A stretch of 42,349 nt of DNA from a bacterium (lineage in GTDB: Bacteria > Spirochaetota > UBA4802 > UBA5550), in NCBI GenBank assembly GCA_024224995.1, contig JAAENB010001192.1:1-42349 (forward strand), in the 5' to 3' direction. The stretch's first letter is position 1. Each line of letters opens with the position of its first letter. Positions 25,254 through 32,392 of the stretch are shown one piece after another. A program made the translations under genes and the position numbers. Under the pieces are notes generated by a model. It made no database searches, was not told the DNA's origin, and saw nothing but the letters and a program-made list of their open reading frames with translations.

Positions 25254-25634
25254 ATGAAAGAAACTAACAACAGAACCCAGGTCGAAGCAGCAACAGAAGA
25301 ACAAACATTAAGCCCCGTTTTGTTTACCGGCGGGCATCATGAAGTTGAGAGCCTTGTAAAAACAGCTCCAGCCGCTCTTCTGGCGATATTTGAGGATGAT
25401 GAGCTTTTATTCCTTGCCGATATGCATAAGGGAGTGGATTTTGATCCGGGAATCAATTACCGGCCGCAGCTTGTGGAAATGAGAATACTGGAATCTGAGG
25501 ATCTGGATTCAATGGAGATGAAATGGGAAATAAGCCTGCCCGGAATACTGGCAAAGCTGGGAACGCTCAGTTTTGAGGAGTGTTTTGAGCTGGTTAAGTG
25601 GTCCAGTAACTTTTGGAATCTACAATATAACTAA
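25254..25634 (+). CDS. Small unknown acidic protein under a two-site promoter
   Basis: 126 residues, not recognised. The N-terminus is polar and charged (MKETNNRTQVEAATEEQTLS). It then has PVLFTGGHHEVESLV, LLAIFEDDELLFLADMHKGV, and a helical C-terminus FEECFELVKWSSNFWNLQYN with aromatic residues. Strongly acidic, no signal peptide or membrane segment. It stands alone behind a promoter with tandem 21-bp-spaced repeats, so it is probably induced by one specific regulator. TAGGAGTACTAAAC precedes the ATG. Confidence 0.7.
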   Translation: MKETNNRTQVEAATEEQTLSPVLFTGGHHEVESLVKTAPAALLAIFEDDELLFLADMHKGVDFDPGINYRPQLVEMRILESEDLDSMEMKWEISLPGILAKLGTLSFEECFELVKWSSNFWNLQYN

Positions 25635-25832
25635 TATGTATAATAATCGCAGAGAGGAATTGTGTCCTCATATTCCTTTCTGCGATAAATGATTTCCCCC
25701 GGTTAAAGATCTTTCCCGTAAATTAACAGTTAAACAGAGATTTTAATAAAAAAATATAAGACAAATATGAACCATTAGAATTAATGGTATATTACTGTGG
25801 CAAAGCAGTTTCAAATGGAGGCTCAAAAACCA

Positions 25833-26612
25833 ATGGCAGGAAAAATTACACTTATTAAAAATAGAAATATTACTAAATCCGATATCGACGCTCTTTATGA
25901 GTTGAAAAATAAATATTTACCTTTAAGCCGTGATGTAGACCCTGATGACGATTTCCGTGCTTTTAATTATGATATTCAAACCTGTGATGTGATTTGTGTA
26001 ATACGCTCTAAGGGTGATGAAAAATTGAGAGGTTTTTATATCATCAAAAAAATAATATCCAGGTTCAATGGAAAAAAAAGTATATTCTTTTATTCGGATT
26101 ACGGCATTGTAGAACCTGCCTACCGGGGACAATTTCAATATTGGGCAAAAGGCATTATGTACATTGGGCTGCATGCGTTAAAACATTTCAGCAGCCAAAA
26201 ATATTTTATAGGACACGCCTTCCCGGACGCGTATATAAATCTTCGCGGGATCATCAAGAAATGTTTTACTTTAAACAGCCGGGAAATTCCCGAGAAGAGA
26301 GCTGAAGTTTTTTACTCGGCAGCGTATGAAATTTTCGGAAATACCTGGGATCCGCGAAAAGGAATCGTCTCCACCGGGAGCTATCCTCTTTCGCGTAATT
26401 GGAAATTGATCGCTGAAGCCGGGACTATAATGAATGACTATGAAGAACTGAATCCCGGGTGGCGGAAAGGCTCCGCCCTGGCTATTTTTCTACCAATGGA
26501 TATGCAGCTGGTCCTTACCGCTTTCAGGAACAGTTTTTTTCGCCTGCTGAAAATTTTTAAGCTGCGAATAATGCACGCGTCTGAAAAGTTTAGACTTGCC
26601 GCCCGATACTAG
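25833..26612 (+). CDS. Unknown protein, possibly GNAT-like
   Basis: 259 residues from MAGKITLIKN; a GTG 36 bases upstream (25797) gives 271 residues. GGAGG at 25817-25821 lies 11 bases before the ATG, so the shorter form is preferred but not proven. It starts ITKSDIDALYELKNKYLPLS, with later blocks LRGFYIIKK, SDYGIVEPAYRGQFQYWAKG and YFIGHAFPDAYINLRGIIKK. The order (central strand, then VEPAYRG followed by a helix) is reminiscent of GNAT acetyltransferases at the acetyl-CoA loop, but the match is weak. No signal peptide; two basic amphipathic helices near the C-terminus (FFRLLKIFKLRIMHASEKFR) could contact membrane. Confidence 0.65.
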   Translation: MAGKITLIKNRNITKSDIDALYELKNKYLPLSRDVDPDDDFRAFNYDIQTCDVICVIRSKGDEKLRGFYIIKKIISRFNGKKSIFFYSDYGIVEPAYRGQFQYWAKGIMYIGLHALKHFSSQKYFIGHAFPDAYINLRGIIKKCFTLNSREIPEKRAEVFYSAAYEIFGNTWDPRKGIVSTGSYPLSRNWKLIAEAGTIMNDYEELNPGWRKGSALAIFLPMDMQLVLTAFRNSFFRLLKIFKLRIMHASEKFRLAARY

Positions 26613-26640
26613 AACACAGGCAAGCGTCGCCCTTAAACAC

Positions 26641-26943
26641 TTATTTGGGCTTTTTCCAGCGAATTGATCCTTCTAACTGCCAGGGCTTGTCTTTGTATTC
26701 AATTGACCGGATCTCACCGGTATTTGTTATATAGGTAACATCTTTGGTGGTTTTGCCGTCTTTCCCTGTATGGAAACTGACACTTACTATGGATTGGAAA
26801 TTTTTCGGCAGGTTAAGCGTATGATCACCCAGGCCGAAACGGGAAAGGGTTCTGCCGCAGCTGAAAAAGTTCAGCAGCAAAAAAAGAGAAAGGCACGATA
26901 AAAAGCCGAGAAAAAAATCTTTATAAGAAATATCTTTTAACAT
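26641..26943 (-). CDS. Small putative lipoprotein next to the double-glycine peptide
   Basis: 100 residues. An N-terminal hydrophobic stretch FFLGFLSCLSLFLLLNFF ends in FFSC-G, a non-classical but possible lipobox (Cys about 29). The mature part of about 70 residues has beta-like segments: NFQSIVSVSFHTGKDGKTTK, VTYITNTGEIRSIEYKDKPW. It has its own near-consensus promoter and a GGAAGGAGAAC binding site. It lies 135 bases downstream of the double-glycine-leader gene on the same strand. An immunity or accessory role for that peptide is possible but is only guilt by position. Confidence 0.65.
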   Translation of the reverse strand: MLKDISYKDFFLGFLSCLSLFLLLNFFSCGRTLSRFGLGDHTLNLPKNFQSIVSVSFHTGKDGKTTKDVTYITNTGEIRSIEYKDKPWQLEGSIRWKKPK

Positions 26944-26981
26944 AATTGTTCTCCTTCCGGATTTGTTTATAAAAAAAATAT

Positions 26982-27010
26982 ACTATACAGCAGTAATAGA
27001 AAGGAGTCAA
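26982..27010 (-). promoter_or_regulatory. Sigma70-like promoter of the small lipoprotein gene
   Basis: Minus strand -35 TTGACT (27005-27010), 17-bp spacer, -10 TATAGT (26982-26987), five of six matches in each box. Confidence 0.7.
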
Positions 27011-27078
27011 GAATAAAGAAGAATCGTCTTGCCGTTGCCGGGGCAGGGCTTGTCCATGCCTCTGCCCCGGTCCCGGGA

Positions 27079-27363
27079 CTAGTCTTTTATGTCTTCGATT
27101 AATTGTTTTGTAAAATCGACTGAAACTATGGCCGGAGATAGTGCCAGGTAGGCCAGCCCTAATCCGCCTAATACAGGCCCAACCCAGGGAACAAACCAGC
27201 CCGTAACGGCAAATTTTGCACATGTTTTTACAAAATCTGCCTGCTTGTAAAAGTTATCTTTTAGTTCTCCAAAGGTGAGACCCCCGCCAGTTACCATACC
27301 CGCTTCGGAAGCGGTCAGTTCTTTTGATTCACATTGAAGATTGTTGATTGTAATTTGTGACAT
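27079..27363 (-). CDS. Double-glycine-leader peptide, possible bacteriocin/RiPP precursor
   Basis: 94 residues with a strong GGAGGG before the ATG. The first 27 residues fit a double-glycine leader: counting back from G27 (-1), G26 is -2, V24 is -4, E20 is -8 and L16 is -12 (LTASEAGMVTGG). A peptidase-containing ABC transporter would cut after GG. The 67-residue core starts GLTFGELKDNFYKQ and has a Gly-rich hydrophobic stretch WVGPVLGGLGLAYLALSPAI, as in pore-forming class II bacteriocins, then an acidic tail. No PCAT, modification enzyme or proven immunity gene is adjacent; the TolC-like protein at 9.4 kb is the only export-related gene in view. Function is inference. Confidence 0.6.
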   Translation of the reverse strand: MSQITINNLQCESKELTASEAGMVTGGGLTFGELKDNFYKQADFVKTCAKFAVTGWFVPWVGPVLGGLGLAYLALSPAIVSVDFTKQLIEDIKD

Positions 27364-27479
27364 ATTTACCCTCCAGTAAATGATTTAATTGATTTTTTTC
27401 ATAGAAGCTACCAAAAGAAGGGAAAGAAATCTTTTGTCAAGCTTGTTCTAATTTTTATATGAAATTTTTGAGGTTGTGT

Positions 27480-28403
27480 TTACTTTTTCGTGTGACCGGA
27501 CGGTTTGTTTTTCTTCCATATAAAAGGATACCGCACTGTGTGGAAATTGTCAACACTGCCCAGGTAGCTGTTATCATCATGCATTCCGGACCGGATCAAT
27601 ACAGTGTTTGAATTCTTTTTAAAAAAAAGAACACATGAATTTGTATCGGTAGAATGATTTCTTACAATGGAAGCTACGTTGAGAAAAAGAGTGTTGTTGT
27701 ATTTCTCTACCGTATTGTAGCGATAATTAATATAACGATGAGGCATATGAATATGACCGTTTATCCATATATCAACGGAGTATTTTTCCAGAACTTTCGC
27801 GAAGCGGTTTGAGTCTTTAATAACGGGATAATCCGCGTGATAGAGCCCGCTTTCTTCAAGAGGTCCGTGGGTTACGGTAATTATAATACTGTTTTGATTT
27901 GCTATTACCTGCTTTTTCCACCACTGGAACGTCTTATCCGAAATATGAACAGCTGTTTTACGGTTTTCATCCGACAAAAACAGGATAAGCATGTTGCCCT
28001 TACGGACCGCGTAGTAAAGAGGAACGTTAATATATTTTTTAAAGTTTAAATAATCATAATAGTCATGATTACCCGCAATCTCATACCAGTACGGTATTGA
28101 TGATTTTTTTTTCCGGTTCACGTACCATTGAAAATGTTTTCCCGATCTTTTATAGTCAACAATATCTCCGGCAACTATAGCCATATTAATATGCCTGATA
28201 TTAATCTCCGCGTCCGTTACGGCCTGTTCAAAATTTTCGGTATTTTTCGCGTCAAGATGAATATCCGAAAGAGCCCATATGGTATAGTAGGACTCCGGAG
28301 AAGAATCGGCGTCCTTTAAAAAATACCACCGCCGTATTGAGCCGGCACAACCGGTCATGAGGATGGCTAGCGTAACAAGAATTATTTTTTTTGAGCGTTT
28401 CAT
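27480..28403 (-). CDS. Calcineurin-like metallophosphoesterase lipoprotein
   Basis: 307 residues. The signal peptide KKIILVTLAILMTGC gives a lipoprotein with Cys19. The dimetal site is complete: D47/H49 (SDIHLD), D80 (AGDIVD), N112/H113 (GNHDYY), H179 (VTHG), H217/H219 (NGHIH). It should therefore be an active phosphoesterase held on the periplasmic or outer surface; the substrate is unknown. The ATG follows immediately after the stop of the short upstream ORF (no intervening base), implying translational coupling. That upstream ORF is an internally deleted copy of this same gene. Confidence 0.88.
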   Translation of the reverse strand: MKRSKKIILVTLAILMTGCAGSIRRWYFLKDADSSPESYYTIWALSDIHLDAKNTENFEQAVTDAEINIRHINMAIVAGDIVDYKRSGKHFQWYVNRKKKSSIPYWYEIAGNHDYYDYLNFKKYINVPLYYAVRKGNMLILFLSDENRKTAVHISDKTFQWWKKQVIANQNSIIITVTHGPLEESGLYHADYPVIKDSNRFAKVLEKYSVDIWINGHIHMPHRYINYRYNTVEKYNNTLFLNVASIVRNHSTDTNSCVLFFKKNSNTVLIRSGMHDDNSYLGSVDNFHTVRYPFIWKKNKPSGHTKK

Positions 28404-28664
28404 TTATTTTCTTATCATATATGATTTTTTATTTTTCCATTGAAACGGGTATCTCAATGTGTGGAAGCGGTTATTCTCTTTTCGAGCTTTATCGAGATGA
28501 AGATCCGAGAGAGCCCATATGATATAATATTTGCCGGGAGATTTCCCTTCTATGGGAATAGGATCCGCCGGGATAAAGCACAGGGTGATAAAAAGAGCAC
28601 AAAGGATTTTTTTATAGTACTGTTCCATATACACAAGGTTAAACACCATTCTTTCCCATATCAT
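28404..28664 (-). pseudogene. Internally deleted tandem copy of the metallophosphoesterase
   Basis: 86 codons in an open frame. Residues 42-65 (SPGKYYIIWALSDLHLDKAR) match residues 35-56 of the neighbouring enzyme (SPESYYTIWALSDIHLD). Residues 66-86 (RFHTLRYPFQWKNKK) match its last 21 residues (NFHTVRYPFIWKKNK). About 229 codons of the middle, including every metal ligand after the first DxH, are missing, and the frame is kept across the junction. The N-terminal part (YYKKILCALFITLCFIPADP) still resembles a signal peptide. It cannot be a phosphoesterase; it may be a remnant or a small exported peptide. Start codon uncertain (three candidate Met). Confidence 0.75.
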
Positions 28665-28717
28665 GGAGTATTCCCTGTCTTCAAGACATTTTTAAAAAAA
28701 ATATCTATTATTTATTC

Positions 28718-28746
28718 TTGACGCTGTATCAGAATTTCCATATTAT
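28718..28746 (+). promoter_or_regulatory. Sigma70-like promoter of the ParDE-like pair
   Basis: -35 TTGACG (28718-28723), 17-bp spacer, -10 TATTAT (28741-28746). Start would be near 28753, 48 bases before the ATG. Confidence 0.7.
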
Positions 28747-28800
28747 AGTTAGTAGTATAATAAGATGTTAGCTTAAACAAATAATATAAGGAGGATATTT

Positions 28801-29019
28801 ATGGATTTATTACAAAGCATTCATAATCTTCCAAGAATTGAAAAAATAAAAGTAATGGAGTTCTTGTGGGAAGAATTAACATCAGAAGAAAAGGAATTTG
28901 ATTCTCCTGATTGGCATAAAAAAGCGTTATCGGAAACAGAAAAGAGAATGGCAGAAGGAAAAGAAAAGTTAATTGATTGGAGTGAAGCTAAACAACTACT
29001 TAGAAAAGAATTTAAATGA
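28801..29019 (+). CDS. Antitoxin, addiction-module component family
   Basis: 72 residues with a strong AAGGAGG site. The layout LLQSIHNLPRIEKIKVMEFL then WEEL, and the acidic C-terminus EKRMAEGKEKLIDWSEAK, match the short addiction-module antitoxins (Unstab_antitox type) that precede ParE/RelE toxins. The N-terminal half probably contacts DNA or dimerises, and the C-terminal half wraps the toxin. The TGA of this gene overlaps the ATG of the toxin (ATGA), the standard coupled arrangement. By established knowledge the complex usually represses its own promoter. Confidence 0.85.
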   Translation: MDLLQSIHNLPRIEKIKVMEFLWEELTSEEKEFDSPDWHKKALSETEKRMAEGKEKLIDWSEAKQLLRKEFK

Positions 29020-29312
29020 AAATTCAATTATTAACTTCTGCTTATAATGATCTACTGAAAGGTAGACTTTTTTATGAAAAACAGGCTGAACATTTAGGAG
29101 ACTATTTTTTCGACACTTTGTTCGCAGATATTGATTCATTAGTTTTATACGGTGGAATTCATCCAAAATGTTTCGGTTACTATAGAATGCTGTCAAGCCG
29201 GTTTCCATATGCTATTTACTACAAAGTTGACAATAATGAGAATATTGTTGTTTGGAGAGTTCTTGATTGCAGGCAAAGTCCTAAAAAAACAGAGAGACAA
29301 TTGGTTTATTAA
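29016..29312 (+). CDS. RelE/ParE-family toxin
   Basis: 98 residues. The start LLTSAYNDLLKGRLFYEKQA and the C-terminal strands GYYRMLSSRFPYAIYYKVDN then IVVWRVLDCRQSPKK match the ParE/RelE fold (helical pair followed by a beta sheet, with R near the end of the third strand). Many relatives are gyrase poisons (ParE) or ribosome-dependent nucleases (RelE); which applies here cannot be told. It overlaps the antitoxin by four bases and is followed directly by a terminator, so the pair forms a compact, self-contained module. Confidence 0.88.
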   Translation: MKIQLLTSAYNDLLKGRLFYEKQAEHLGDYFFDTLFADIDSLVLYGGIHPKCFGYYRMLSSRFPYAIYYKVDNNENIVVWRVLDCRQSPKKTERQLVY

Positions 29313-29321
29313 GCCAATTTT

Positions 29322-29351
29322 AAAAAAGACGGGTTTTAAACCGTCTTTTTT
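29322..29351 (+). terminator. Terminator of the toxin-antitoxin operon
   Basis: AAAAAAGACGG - loop GTTTTAAA - CCGTCTTTTTT, starting about 10 bases after the toxin stop. The A/T flanks make it bidirectional, so it may also end the minus-strand transcript of the 29369 gene. Confidence 0.85.
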
Positions 29352-29368
29352 ATTCATGATTTTTTTCT

Positions 29369-29896
29369 CTATTTCCCCGGCTGTAATGTTCCCGAGAATA
29401 ATTTTTCAAGTACACCGGGATGGGCGTCGAACCAGGCGTTCTGTATCAACAGGTAGGGGACCAGGATAGCGGCTCCCAGTAAAAGCCCCAGTATGAGATT
29501 TTTCCATTGTTTTGTTTTAACTATTTTAACAACAAAATATATAACCCCGATAGTCATAAAAATATGCCCAACCTGGGCTATGATATTATAGCCGTCCCAG
29601 CTGAAAACGAAGAGTCCCAGGGTGCCGTAACGGAACATCATGAGCGCTCCTGCTGATTGTATAACCGGCGAATTGACCAGGAATCCAATTGTAAATATAA
29701 AAATACTCGGCGCGCAGCTGTTCATCATAAGCCAGCCGTCCACTCCCGTGTTGAGTATTGTCAAAAAGGCATAAGCGGAATTAATAGCGCAAAGCATATT
29801 AAGAATGATAATAACCCAGCCGGTTTTACTCCGGGTAAACTCCTGATCGTACTCACTGCTAATAAAGAATTGTTTCATTTGTGCTGCCAGGTACAT
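29369..29896 (-). CDS. Unknown integral membrane protein
   Basis: 175 residues with four or five hydrophobic segments: WVIIILNMLCAINSAYAFLT (about 27-46), APSIFIFTIGFLVNSPVI, YGTLGLFVFS, VGHIFMTIGVIYFVVKIV and LILGLLLGAAILVPYLLI. The N-terminus MKQFFISSEYDQEF is polar and probably cytosolic. No known motif. AAAGGAGGACG precedes the ATG. It is convergent with the toxin gene and divergent from the SGNH hydrolase. Confidence 0.75.
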   Translation of the reverse strand: MYLAAQMKQFFISSEYDQEFTRSKTGWVIIILNMLCAINSAYAFLTILNTGVDGWLMMNSCAPSIFIFTIGFLVNSPVIQSAGALMMFRYGTLGLFVFSWDGYNIIAQVGHIFMTIGVIYFVVKIVKTKQWKNLILGLLLGAAILVPYLLIQNAWFDAHPGVLEKLFSGTLQPGK

Positions 29897-30007
29897 AGCG
29901 TCCTCCTTTAGTTTGTGATATATTCATAAGATAGGAGCTCCTGTAGGGGGAGGGTCAAGCGCGGAAATGCTCAATGGTCAATGTTTGGGATTTTTTTTCA
30001 AATTTTC

Positions 30008-30035
30008 TTGACACTATTCTATTCTATGGCACAAT
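30008..30035 (+). promoter_or_regulatory. Promoter of the SGNH hydrolase gene, leaderless geometry
   Basis: Perfect -35 TTGACA (30008-30013), 16-bp spacer, -10 CACAAT (30030-30035). The start point predicted seven bases on (about 30042) coincides with the ATG at 30042, and no ribosome-binding site precedes that ATG. Confidence 0.5.
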
Positions 30036-30041
30036 TTTTAT

Positions 30042-30779
30042 ATGAGTGTGGAAAAACATAATATAGTTGTAAAATGCCTGGTTTTTTGCTGTGTAATCTT
30101 CCTTGGTTACGCGTGTGTCTCCTCTATTCTGCGTAAAAAAACAGACAGTATTAAGATAATGCCTATTGGAGACTCCATTACCCAGGGCAATGCCAAACAC
30201 AACAGTTACCGGAGACCATTGTATCATTTGCTCACAAAAGCGGGCTACTCAGTCGATTTTGTGGGATCCCTGTCTACAAATCTTAAAGGTGACCCGCCAA
30301 TAAAAGATTTTGATACGGATCATGAAGGGCACTGGGGATGGCGCGCCGAGCAGATCCTGGAAAAACTCCCTTGCTGGCTTAAGCGGAACAGGCCGGATAT
30401 TGCTCTTATACATATCGGATCAAATGATATTCTTTGCAAGCAGGGTAATGAAGGAACTATTAAGGAAATAGAAAGCATCATTGCTGAGCTTCGTAAATCG
30501 AATCCTAAAGTAATTATTTTTCTCGCAACAGTGATCCCAACAAAAAAAGAAGAGGATAATGATACAATCTTTTATTTGAATTACATCATTAAGTTACTGC
30601 CGAGGAAACTGGATATGCCCCTGTCTCCTCTTTATATTGTGGACCAGAATACCGGGTTTAATGCCCATATGTATACCTATGACGGGCTTCATCCAAATGA
30701 AGAGGGTGAAGAGTTAATGGCACAAAAATGGTACGATGCCATGAAACTGACAATGGAGCCGGTTAAAACGGTTGATTAA
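30042..30779 (+). CDS. Exported SGNH/GDSL-family hydrolase
   Basis: 245 residues. One N-terminal hydrophobic segment (CLVFCCVIFLGYAC, about 12-25) acts as a signal anchor or a loose lipobox. The esterase blocks are complete: block I IMPIGDSITQGN with nucleophile S45, the block II glycine near FVGS (75), block III HIGSND with N128, and block V YDGLHPNE with D214 and H217. This is the rhamnogalacturonan-acetylesterase or lipase-like SGNH group, probably removing acyl groups from envelope or extracellular sugars. It overlaps the convergent PaxB-like gene by four bases (shared TTAA). The promoter suggests a leaderless mRNA. Confidence 0.88.
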   Translation: MSVEKHNIVVKCLVFCCVIFLGYACVSSILRKKTDSIKIMPIGDSITQGNAKHNSYRRPLYHLLTKAGYSVDFVGSLSTNLKGDPPIKDFDTDHEGHWGWRAEQILEKLPCWLKRNRPDIALIHIGSNDILCKQGNEGTIKEIESIIAELRKSNPKVIIFLATVIPTKKEEDNDTIFYLNYIIKLLPRKLDMPLSPLYIVDQNTGFNAHMYTYDGLHPNEEGEELMAQKWYDAMKLTMEPVKTVD

Positions 30780-31441
30780 AGCCGTTTCCAGGGACTAATT
30801 CCTTCTTTTTTGAACTGCCCATACAGCATCCCAATATAGATCACGTCAAAAACGAATATGGCGACATAAAAATAGACCATTACCGGGGTATCAAAGGGAC
30901 GGTACAAACCAAAAGCCAGGGAAGCCGTAAGCGTACCCAGACACTTGAATATCGCAATATAGATCGATTGCCCCCGGATACTTTGACGGTGGTGAAGCAT
31001 GGAAACGAACAGGATAGACATCATCAAATTTTGTCCGAATGCCACATAGGCTCCAAAGAAATCTTTAAGATGATAATTGATAAGGAGAACGCCCAGGTAG
31101 CCCGTAATAAGAGAAATTATTGTAAAAACTATAAATTTCGGCCAGGTAAGGTTTTTTATTTCCTTCATGCCAAAATAAACAAATTGTGCTAAAATAACCA
31201 CATCAAAGGCAAACCAGAGGCGGTTAATATAAAGCTGGGGAGGATCGTGGAGGTTTATAAAGGAAAAGATGAACTCCCATGCGATATTCGCGCACAAAGC
31301 GGCAAAGGGCATGGCATAGGTTTTATCTTTAAAGCCCCGCCGGATCATCAAACTGTATGCGGCTAACCAGGAAAACCCGCCGATTAACATTAATGCATAA
31401 TAACCCAGGTCTTTTTGGATTGCTTCGAGCGCTTCATTCAT
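30776..31441 (-). CDS. Seven-TM membrane protein resembling PaxB-type terpene cyclases
   Basis: 221 residues from MNEALEAIQKD with GAGG eight bases upstream; an in-frame GTG four codons earlier has no site. About seven hydrophobic helices: LMLIGGFSWLAAYSLMI, PFAALCANIAWEFIFSFI, WFAFDVVILAQFVYFGM, IVFTIISLITGYLGVLLI, LMMSILFVSMLH, and two near the end. The segments YAMPFAALCANIAWEFIFSF and the later NRLWFAFDVVILAQ carry the W-E and W-x-x-x-D pattern that I associate with the PaxB/AtmB-like integral membrane cyclase superfamily, which also has uncharacterised bacterial members. The match is from memory and needs a profile search. Convergent, overlapping stops with the SGNH gene. Confidence 0.55.
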   Translation of the reverse strand: MNEALEAIQKDLGYYALMLIGGFSWLAAYSLMIRRGFKDKTYAMPFAALCANIAWEFIFSFINLHDPPQLYINRLWFAFDVVILAQFVYFGMKEIKNLTWPKFIVFTIISLITGYLGVLLINYHLKDFFGAYVAFGQNLMMSILFVSMLHHRQSIRGQSIYIAIFKCLGTLTASLAFGLYRPFDTPVMVYFYVAIFVFDVIYIGMLYGQFKKEGISPWKRL

Positions 31442-31491
31442 GATTAACCTCACTTTTCCCGGTATCCGGCATCTACCCTGAATAGAGCATT

Positions 31492-31519
31492 ATTTAATAG
31501 TATATTGGGGAATTGTCAA
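31492..31519 (-). promoter_or_regulatory. Promoter of the PaxB-like gene
   Basis: Minus strand -35 TTGACA (31514-31519), 16-bp spacer, -10 TTAAAT (31492-31497). Confidence 0.45.
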
Positions 31520-31531
31520 GAATCTTTCTTT

Positions 31532-32383
31532 TTACCATGCCACACCAACCTGTAGTCCCATGCTTAACCTGTTTAAGAAATCAACGCTGTTTCCGTCACC
31601 GGCACGTTCGTTTGAAATGAGGCAGTTTGCTGAAAGACCAATGAAAAAGGGCTCTGCTTTGTAGGAGTAGGCCAGTCCTACGCGCTGGTTGTTTTTTAAA
31701 TAGTCTCCCAGGCCAAAGGAAACATTCATTTCCAGGGTGTGGTTTTCAAAAGGAAAAACTACTGCTGTATTGAAGAAACTGTCAACAGCGTTGAAACTTT
31801 CCCTGCCAAAGCGAATCTTAAAATGGATAAAATCTTCGGGCAGAATACGGGCCATCATATTAAGATATACCGTAGATTCCCGCCGGTTCAGGTCATAACC
31901 GCCGTTGTCTTTTGTTATTTCACTGTTGTCGGTATCAATATATTTTCTCGCTTGAAAATCTTCAACATGGAGATAATAGCTAATGCCAAGCTCCAGGCCC
32001 CAGGAATTAAAATCCTGGCCCACGAAGAAATAGGGGACCGTTATTGATGTGGATGGCTGCATTAAATAGTCATCTTTTATATATTTATAGTCTCCGGTGC
32101 TCGGATTGGGAATTCTGTTAAGAAAACGTGCTGAACTTTCTTTGATAGTTGTTTCAACAATTCCGCCTCCTACAATATGACCTTCACTATCCTTGTACTT
32201 GCACTCCATTCCAAAATTCATCATTAAAGAAGGCGAGGAGAGATTATCTCCAAACTCATATTCCTTGTACCCTTTGTTATATGAGCCCATCTCGTAATGA
32301 AGGGTGATTTTTGCTGCTGCCATCACATGAACAGCAGCAAACAAAATCGGTATGGTAATCAAAAGGGTTAGAAAGGATCTCAT
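31532..32383 (-). CDS. Predicted outer membrane beta-barrel protein (second of pair)
   Basis: 283 residues from the ATG at 32383 (AGGTG just upstream; an in-frame GTG at 32392 directly follows the previous stop). A signal peptide (SFLTLLITIPILFAAVHVMA) is followed by alternating amphipathic strands, such as ITLHYEMGSYNKG, STSITVPYFFVGQDF, LELGISYYLHVED, HTLEMNVSFGLGDYL and RVGLAYSYKAEPFFIGLSAN. The protein ends with the aromatic VGVAW expected for Bam recognition. Function unknown. The preceding barrel gene ends nine bases upstream, so the two form one operon. Confidence 0.7.
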   Translation of the reverse strand: MRSFLTLLITIPILFAAVHVMAAAKITLHYEMGSYNKGYKEYEFGDNLSSPSLMMNFGMECKYKDSEGHIVGGGIVETTIKESSARFLNRIPNPSTGDYKYIKDDYLMQPSTSITVPYFFVGQDFNSWGLELGISYYLHVEDFQARKYIDTDNSEITKDNGGYDLNRRESTVYLNMMARILPEDFIHFKIRFGRESFNAVDSFFNTAVVFPFENHTLEMNVSFGLGDYLKNNQRVGLAYSYKAEPFFIGLSANCLISNERAGDGNSVDFLNRLSMGLQVGVAW

Positions 32384-32392
32384 TTTAGTCAC

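Noticed and set aside
27039..27070. CCGGGGCAG / CTGCCCCGG hairpin after the double-glycine peptide gene as a terminator
   Set aside because: The stem is good but no T-run follows on the minus strand, so it is only a possible 3' structure.
26921..27223. Minus-strand 100-codon frame overlapping the double-glycine peptide gene
   Set aside because: Different frame over the same DNA, no binding site, Arg/Gly-rich shadow.
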